Part shown: one piece after another, positions 59,588 through 64,000 of the stretch
Layout: each line of letters begins with the position of its first letter
Numbering within the stretch: position 1 is the first letter of the stretch
Assembly: GCA_044359955.1 (NCBI GenBank)
Contig: JBIKLF010000009.1
Location: forward strand, 9,719-73,718
Direction of reading: 5' to 3'
Source: JACTMZ01 sp044359955
Lineage (GTDB): Bacteria; Verrucomicrobiota; Verrucomicrobiia; Chthoniobacterales; JACTMZ01
Length of the DNA stretch: 64,000 bases
The notes under the pieces: generated by a model
What the model saw: the letters and a program-made list of their open reading frames with translations, nothing else
Databases searched by the model: none
What the model was told of the DNA's origin: nothing
Translations under genes and position numbers: made by a program

Positions 59588-61035
59588 GACGCTCCTTTCT
59601 CAATGAGGCCGGCACCCCGTTCGGACGGCGGCGCCCCGGCAGCCAAATCGGCCAGGCCCGGGATCAATTTTCCGTGCGGGTCACGCCGTGCGTAATTCAA
59701 GCGCCGCTCCAAGCGACGCACCGTCTCATCACCCAGCATATGCTCGATCACCTCGGCATCATCGTGCACGTGATCCGGAGCCAATTGCGCGGCATTGGTC
59801 AGATACAGCTCCCACAGCCGGTGATTGCGGACAATCTCACAGGCCCTCTGCCAGCCCTCGGGAGTGAAGGCCACCCGACCGTCTTCCTCCGTAGCCAGTC
59901 CGGCCCGTTGCAATTCAGCAACCTCCCGCCGCGCCCCCGCCGCCGTCTCCCGCCGCCGAGCCGCCACGTTCCCGACCGCCACCACCTCCTCACGAAAACC
60001 CCCGTCCTCCATCACATGATAAATCGCCTTGAGGGTGTTCTCCCGGCGAATCCGCGCGGCCCGGGACCGTCGCCGCCACAACCGCCCGACAATTCCGTGT
60101 CTCGGGGCAAAGAGCAGAGCGAGAACAAAGAGGGCCGCCGCGGCCAGCACCATGAAAGGCCCGGTCGGTAAACTCCGCCCGGTGAAGGAAAAGAAAGCCC
60201 CCGCCGCCCCCGCCAACATGCCGAATCCCGCCGACCAAGCCAGCATCGCGCCCATCCGGTCAGTCAGCAGGAATGCGGCCGCCGCCGGAATGACCAGCAT
60301 GGCCGAGACCAAGACCACCCCGACCGCCTGCAGTGCCGAGACGATCGCGAAGGCCAGAAGCAGCATCAGGCTGTAATGATAAAGCTTCACCGGCCACCCG
60401 AGCGACCGCGCGAACCCCTCGTCGAAACTTGTCAGCACATACTCTTTGTAAAAAAGCCCCACCGCCCCCAAAGCCAGCACTGTCACCCCGGCCAGCAACC
60501 ACACATCTTCCGGACCGAGCGCCGCCGCCTGGCCGAACATGAAGCCGTCCAACCCGCTCTTCGCCCCGCCCGGCAAATTCTGGATCATGGTGAAGAGCAC
60601 GATGCCCACGCCGAAAAACGACGACAGGACAAACCCCAACGCCGCATCCTCCCGGTGCTTCGTGGTGGTCCGGATCCATTGCACCACGACCGCGCCGAGC
60701 AAACCCGCCCCCACGGCCCCGGCAAAAATCGCCGCCGGATTCTTTGTCATACCCCACAAAAACCCGAGCGCCACCCCCGGCAACACCGCATGCGAGAGCG
60801 CATCACCCATCAAAGCCAGCTTGCGCACCACAAGGAATGCGCCCATCAACCCGCAGCACAGCCCCAGCAACATCGATCCGGCCAGCGCATAGCGCACCGA
60901 CGGATCCTGCAGACTGAAAAATCGCGCGGCCTGCGCACCAAAATCCCAGTCCGCGAGTTCCCCGATGCGCGCCGCCTCGAGCGGCGCAGTGGCCAGCAGC
61001 ACCAGCCCCGCCGCGAGCCAAGCCGCCCTCTTCAC
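59584..61035 (-). CDS. Metal ABC permease fused to a DtxR-type repressor domain (YtgCR-like)
   Basis: A 483-residue fusion. Residues 1-315 are an ABC-3 permease with a signal-like N terminus and the coupling motif LVVRKLALMGDALSHAVLPG. After a basic linker (WRRRSRAARIRREN), residues about 335-470 form a DtxR/MntR-like repressor: winged helix with RREVAELQRAGLATEEDGRVAFT, then the metal-binding and dimer region NHRLWELYLTN and HDDAEVIEHMLGDE. The chlamydial YtgCR protein has the same design and is cleaved to free the repressor; here that is inference. It overlaps the ATPase stop by 4 bp. Confidence 0.93.
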   Translation of the reverse strand: MKRAAWLAAGLVLLATAPLEAARIGELADWDFGAQAARFFSLQDPSVRYALAGSMLLGLCCGLMGAFLVVRKLALMGDALSHAVLPGVALGFLWGMTKNPAAIFAGAVGAGLLGAVVVQWIRTTTKHREDAALGFVLSSFFGVGIVLFTMIQNLPGGAKSGLDGFMFGQAAALGPEDVWLLAGVTVLALGAVGLFYKEYVLTSFDEGFARSLGWPVKLYHYSLMLLLAFAIVSALQAVGVVLVSAMLVIPAAAAFLLTDRMGAMLAWSAGFGMLAGAAGAFFSFTGRSLPTGPFMVLAAAALFVLALLFAPRHGIVGRLWRRRSRAARIRRENTLKAIYHVMEDGGFREEVVAVGNVAARRRETAAGARREVAELQRAGLATEEDGRVAFTPEGWQRACEIVRNHRLWELYLTNAAQLAPDHVHDDAEVIEHMLGDETVRRLERRLNYARRDPHGKLIPGLADLAAGAPPSERGAGLIEKGAS

Positions 61036-61808
61036 GGCTCCTCCCCGAGCGACTGCACCACGTCGGACAAAATCGTCAGTCGCCCCCCGTAAGTTTTCTG
61101 CAGCAGCTCCGGCGTGAACACTTCCGCCGTCGGCCCCGCCGCCACCAAGCGCATGTTGAGCAGGACCAGACGATCGAAGTAATCCCGCGCCGTCGACAAA
61201 TCATGGTGCACCACCACCACCGTCTTGCCCCGCGCCTTCATCTCGCGCAGCAAATCAATGATCGCCGCTTCCGTCGCCGCATCCACCCCGGCGAACGGCT
61301 CGTCCATGAAATACAGATCGCTTTCCTGGGCCAATGCTCGCGCCAGGAAGACCCTCTGACGCTGACCGCCTGACAAATTGCCGATCTGCCGCTTGGCCAG
61401 CGGCAGCATCTGCACCTGGTCGAGGCAAGCCCGCGCAATCTCCCGGTCCGCCCGGCCCGGACGCCGCCCCGGCGGCAGGTGTCCGTAGCGCCCCATCAGC
61501 ACGACATCCATCACGTTGACCGGAAAATCCCAGTCCACCGACTCCCGCTGCGGAACGTAACCCGTGCGCCGCGCGTTCTGGGCCAGGGTCCCGCCGAAAA
61601 TTTTCACCCAACCTGCCGACAACGGCAGCAGACCCAGCACCGCCTTGAGCAAGGTCGACTTGCCCGCCCCGTTCGGACCGATGATCCCGGTCAGACTCCC
61701 CGCCGGCACCGTCAGATCGACCCCGTAAAGCACCGGCCGCCGGTCGTAAGCCACCGTCAGGTCGTGCACCTCCAAAGGCGGGGCCGTGGTGGAAAAATCT
61801 TTCATCAT
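61032..61808 (-). CDS. Metal ABC transporter ATPase (MntB/YtgB-type)
   Basis: A 258-residue ABC ATPase with intact motifs: Walker A GPNGAGKST, Q-loop YVPQRESVDWDFP (typical of Mn/Zn/Fe importers), signature NLSGGQRQRV, Walker B LYFMDEPFAGVD and switch His VVHHD. It drives import through the two downstream permeases. It is first gene of the operon, immediately preceded by the TGTAGC-N4-GCTACA operator; no Shine-Dalgarno sequence fits between operator and ATG. Confidence 0.95.
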   Translation of the reverse strand: MMKDFSTTAPPLEVHDLTVAYDRRPVLYGVDLTVPAGSLTGIIGPNGAGKSTLLKAVLGLLPLSAGWVKIFGGTLAQNARRTGYVPQRESVDWDFPVNVMDVVLMGRYGHLPPGRRPGRADREIARACLDQVQMLPLAKRQIGNLSGGQRQRVFLARALAQESDLYFMDEPFAGVDAATEAAIIDLLREMKARGKTVVVVHHDLSTARDYFDRLVLLNMRLVAAGPTAEVFTPELLQKTYGGRLTILSDVVQSLGEEP

Positions 61809-61810
61809 GA

Positions 61811-61826
61811 TGTAGCAGGTGCTACA
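61811..61826. promoter_or_regulatory. Operator TGTAGC-N4-GCTACA before the ATPase operon
   Basis: A 16-bp palindrome (18 bp counting flanking A and T), ending 2 bp before the ATG of the ATPase gene. The same half-sites occur at 63259-63274 before the binding-protein gene. They are probably bound by the MntR-like protein encoded next door and/or the fused DtxR domain. Confidence 0.8.
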
Positions 61827-61837
61827 TTACGCTCTCA

Positions 61838-61867
61838 TATCTACGCCGGCCCAACCCGGTGTGTCAA
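61838..61867 (-). promoter_or_regulatory. Sigma-70-like promoter of the ATPase-permease operon
   Basis: On the minus strand TTGACA (61862-61867), an 18-bp spacer and TAGATA (61838-61843). Transcription would begin near 61831, so the operator would form most of the short leader and block early elongation or polymerase when bound. Confidence 0.6.
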
Positions 61868-61886
61868 ACCTCCATTCCCCGCCGCC

Positions 61887-62327
61887 ATGCCCGCCCGCAC
61901 CCGCGACACCGCCGCCATCCAACGCCACACCCGCCGCGCCCATGCCCAGGAACGGGCCCAAGACTACGTCGAAGCCATCGCCGACCTCATCGCCGAGCAA
62001 GGCGAAGCCCGGGCCACGGAGATCGCCCGTTCGCTCGGCGTGACCCACGTGACCGTCATCCGCACCGTCCAGCGCCTCCAACGGGAGGGCTTGGTCAAAA
62101 CGCTGCCTTATCGCTCCATCTTCCTCACCCCCGCCGGCCGCGCCCTCGCCGCCCGCGCCAAGGAACGCCACCAGACAGTCGTCGCTTTCCTCGAGGCGCT
62201 CGGCGTGCCCGTTGCGACCGCCCGCGCCGACGCCGAAGGCATCGAACACCACGTCAGCCCCGCCACGCTCGCCGCGATGAACAAATTCCTCGCCACGCAA
62301 CGTCCGCGCCGCCGAACCGGAAAATAA
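61887..62327 (+). CDS. mntR: MntR-like metal-dependent transcriptional repressor
   Basis: A 146-residue DtxR-family repressor. The winged helix is ATEIARSLGVTHVTVIRTVQRLQREGLVKTLPYRS. The metal and dimer region has RADAEGIEHHVSP, where MntR-type ligands Glu and His are found. It has a basic N-terminal extension. Unlike DtxR there is no SH3 tail, which fits MntR. It lies divergently from the ATPase operon and convergently with the binding-protein gene, and likely represses both in excess Mn or Fe via the shared operators. Confidence 0.9.
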   Translation: MPARTRDTAAIQRHTRRAHAQERAQDYVEAIADLIAEQGEARATEIARSLGVTHVTVIRTVQRLQREGLVKTLPYRSIFLTPAGRALAARAKERHQTVVAFLEALGVPVATARADAEGIEHHVSPATLAAMNKFLATQRPRRRTGK

Positions 62328-62340
62328 AACACACGACCGG

Positions 62341-63255
62341 CTAATACTCACCGGACTCATTCAGGCCCGCCACGATGGTGGCGAGATTGTAACGCATCAT
62401 CCCGTCGTAAGTGCCGACATCGTAACCATCCTCCATTTGACCCGGTTCACCCAAGGCATCGGAAAAAAGCTCACCCCCGATCCGCACCCCCGCATCTTGG
62501 GCCACGCGCTGCAAACCGGCCGGGTTGACGCTGGTTTCCACGAAAATAGCCGGCACTTTTTGTTCCCGAAGAAAGTCAACCAGCCCGGCCATATCGGACA
62601 AACTCGTTTCGCTCACCGTGGAGACCCCCTGGAGCGCGATGACCCGGAAACCGTAAGCCCGGCCGAAGTAATTGAAGGCATCGTGACTGGTCACGAGGAT
62701 GCGTTGCTTCTCCGGCATCTTGGCCGCCTGCTCGCGGCACCAGGCATCCAGCGAGCGCAAGCCGGCAGCCAACTTCTCTCCGTTCGCACGATAAATGGGC
62801 GCACCGTCGGGATCCGCCTCCGACAAGCCGGCCACCACCGCCGGCACCGCGTCCGCCCAGAGCGAGGCGTCCAGCCAGATATGCGGATCATGAAACCCCT
62901 CGGAATCCTCCGGAGAAATCAAGCGACTCTCCGGCACCGACTCGCTCACCGCGTAGACCTTGACCCCCTGCCGGGCCAACCGGGTGAACAAATCCCCGAG
63001 CCGGCCCTCCAAATTCAAACCGTTGTAGAAAATCGCATCCGCCTTGGCCAAGCGCGACGCGTCCGCCGCGGTCGGCTTGTAAAGGTGCGGGTCCACCCCG
63101 GGGCCCATCAATTGACGCACCTCGACCCGCGCCCCGCCCGTCTGCCGGACCAGATCAGCCACCATCCCGGTGGTGGCGATAACCTTTAGTTCCGCGGCCG
63201 GCAAGCCAGCGGCGGCAAGGAAGGAAACCACGAGGACGGAGAGATATTGTTTCAT
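62341..63255 (-). CDS. Metal ABC transporter substrate-binding protein (TroA/MntA-type)
   Basis: A 304-residue cluster A-I binding protein. A signal peptide (KQYLSVLVVSFLAAAGLPAAE) is followed by ATTGMVADLVRQ, then metal-ligand positions in DPHLYKPT (His), DPHIWLD (His), a central VETSVNP (Glu) and a late Asp in GTYD. The lack of a His-rich loop points to Mn or Fe rather than Zn. It delivers metal to the permeases at 58604-61035 although it is transcribed separately. The start is set by the signal peptide; the operator ends 3 bp upstream. Confidence 0.93.
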   Translation of the reverse strand: MKQYLSVLVVSFLAAAGLPAAELKVIATTGMVADLVRQTGGARVEVRQLMGPGVDPHLYKPTAADASRLAKADAIFYNGLNLEGRLGDLFTRLARQGVKVYAVSESVPESRLISPEDSEGFHDPHIWLDASLWADAVPAVVAGLSEADPDGAPIYRANGEKLAAGLRSLDAWCREQAAKMPEKQRILVTSHDAFNYFGRAYGFRVIALQGVSTVSETSLSDMAGLVDFLREQKVPAIFVETSVNPAGLQRVAQDAGVRIGGELFSDALGEPGQMEDGYDVGTYDGMMRYNLATIVAGLNESGEY

Positions 63256-63258
63256 AAA

Positions 63259-63274
63259 TGTAGCGTGAGCTACA
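63259..63274. promoter_or_regulatory. Operator TGTAGC-N4-GCTACA before the binding-protein gene
   Basis: Half-sites and spacing are identical to 61811-61826; only the four central bases differ. It lies 3 bp upstream of the ATG. Confidence 0.8.
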
Positions 63275-63278
63275 CTCT

Positions 63279-63307
63279 GCAATAACGGCTACGGTCGGTT
63301 CTGTCAA
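63279..63307 (-). promoter_or_regulatory. Sigma-70-like promoter of the binding-protein gene
   Basis: Minus strand TTGACA (63302-63307), 17-bp spacer, TATTGC (63279-63284). The predicted start of transcription is at the upstream edge of the operator, the same geometry as the ATPase operon. Confidence 0.6.
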
Positions 63308-63358
63308 AAGATTTCCAAGTCGGGCGGCTCCCCCCCCGAGTAACTTGAAGTATTTTCA

Positions 63359-63430
63359 GGCACCGGCGGTCATAGACCGCCGCTACAAGTTCTCGTCGAG
63401 GTCTAGCGGCGCTCTATGAGCGTCGGTGCC
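63359..63430. repeat. Degenerate GCACCGGCGGTC palindrome
   Basis: GCACCGGCGGTCATAGACCGCCG and a mutated counterpart ending GAGCGTCGGTGCC resemble the perfect inverted repeat at 12841-12911. It lies in the 63256-63607 gap, which has no gene. Confidence 0.65.
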
Positions 63431-63535
63431 TTTGCCTCTGGCGGTGATGGTAGCCCCAATTACTCCCAACACACACCCGCCAATGCGCGGGTTCAGGGAC
63501 TCCCGAGTAACTCGAGTTATGGCGGACCCGCCAGC

Positions 63536-63600
63536 TTGTGGTTCGGGCAGGGGTCACGGGCGTCCCGCCGGTGGGACGCCGGCAGGAAGCCTGTGCCACT
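63536..63600. repeat. GGGCGTCCCGCCGGTGGGACGCC palindrome repeat
   Basis: TCACGGGCGTCCCGCCGG is mirrored by GTGGGACGCCGGCAGG, ending GCCTGTGCCACTTTTGT. It is built like the other GTGCCAC-ending repeats (49885, 52230, 57513). It lies just downstream of the DUF302 remnant. Confidence 0.6.
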
Positions 63601-63607
63601 TTTGTCC

Positions 63608-63835
63608 TCAGGCCGCGTCGTGCATCATGGCTTTCATCTTCGTCTCGACGTCTTCGCCCACAGCGGCGAGGGCGGGGGAGGCGGCGAGGGCCGAGAGGAG
63701 TTTGGTCGGCAACGCGGTGGCGATCTTGGTGTGGCCGTCTTCCTCGTAGACCGAGATACGGCAGGGCAGGACGATGTTCATGCCGATGTCTTCGGTCAGG
63801 ACCTCCGAGGCCTGCTCCGGGTAGCGCGCCCCCAA
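63608..63835 (-). pseudogene. DUF302 protein, 3' part only
   Basis: About 75 residues remain. GARYPEQASEVLTEDIGMNIVLPCRISVYEEDGHTKIAT is the C-terminal half of a DUF302 domain, whose proteins are usually 125-160 residues. Upstream the similarity stops in a short palindromic segment (about 63830-63870) next to an IS3-type transposase end, so the 5' half was probably removed by that insertion. The TTG at 63835 is only the first possible start, not a true one. Confidence 0.65.
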
Positions 63836-63921
63836 ACCCCGCGCTGCTCGCCGCAGCGGCGTTCGGGGGGAACTGGTCTTCCCCCGAAAAAGTGGACTGC
63901 GTGAGCGCAGCTGTATTGGTT

Positions 63922-64000
63922 TTAGTTTAGTTGATGTTTTTGGTTTTGGAAGTAGCGAGTGAGGAAGTTTTGCGGTGACTGGTAACCGAGGGCGCTGTGG
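63922..64000 (-). mobile_element. IS3-family element, transposase C-terminus at the window edge
   Basis: Minus-strand codons read HSALGYQSPQNFLTRYF and then a short tail to a TAA at 63922-63924. HSALGY is the conserved C-terminal motif of IS3-family OrfB DDE transposases. The rest of the element continues beyond base 64000. The AAAAAGTGGAC sequence near 63888 fits an IS3-type terminal repeat, so the element probably ends around 63870-63880. Confidence 0.75.

Noticed and set aside
1..64000. CRISPR array
   Set aside because: The many palindromes lack regular 25-40 bp spacing with unique spacers, and no cas gene is present.

Overview
The window looks like a GC-rich chromosome segment from a Verrucomicrobia-type bacterium of the PVC superphylum, probably Opitutae-like. 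This is inferred from protein style and architecture, not from an rRNA gene. The strongest lineage hints are a metal ABC permease fused to a DtxR-type repressor (an arrangement known from chlamydial YtgCR), ThuA plus Gfo/Idh/MocA sugar genes, GYF_2-domain proteins, a six-domain ribosomal protein S1, and many palindromic repeats between genes. About 60 protein genes, three tRNAs (Gly-GCC, Gly-CCC, Leu-UAA), one IS110-type element, the tail of an IS3-type element and a large set of dispersed repeats can be supported.

Layout. 0-2.5 kb: AraC regulator fragment, then a ThuA/oxidoreductase pair. 2.6-4.0 kb: an IS110 element with a recognisable bridge-RNA region. 4-16 kb: a GYF-domain membrane protein, small housekeeping proteins (gamma-glutamylcyclotransferase-like, CDGSH, ferredoxin, DciA-like), an NDP-sugar epimerase coupled to a phosphopantetheinyl transferase, a HAD-FolB fusion, ChrA, and an S9 peptidase coupled to a THI5-like protein. 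16-29 kb: a thioredoxin-like protein, an MFS carrier, gatCA, an enoyl reductase, rpsA, a glutaredoxin, an S11 peptidase, a cluster of small lipoproteins and an EamA carrier. 29-38 kb: gltBD, der, pgsA, and a degenerate ABC ATPase coupled to a squalene/phytoene synthase. 39-44 kb: a GHL10-type protein, the argCJB cluster and a zinc peptidase. 44-58 kb: bioF with a zinc-ribbon tail, pepF, a PAS histidine kinase, a lipase-like lipoprotein, HdeD and an RND efflux pair. 58-63.3 kb: a complete manganese/iron-type ABC uptake locus with its own MntR. The right edge holds a truncated DUF302 gene beside an IS3-family transposase.

The best-integrated system is the metal locus. The binding protein and the ATPase/permease operon each have a TTGACA promoter followed by the same 16-bp operator, TGTAGC-N4-GCTACA, just before the start codon. 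A free MntR-like repressor lies between them, and a second DtxR module is fused to one permease.

The most novel-looking material is non-coding. The IS110 element shows a 5' hairpin and two internal-loop stems whose loops match its own end and flanks, as expected for a bridge RNA. A 224-bp MITE-like repeat occurs twice in inverted orientation with TAGCCG-type ends. At least five further families of intergenic palindromes recur, some forming the stop codons of the flanking genes.
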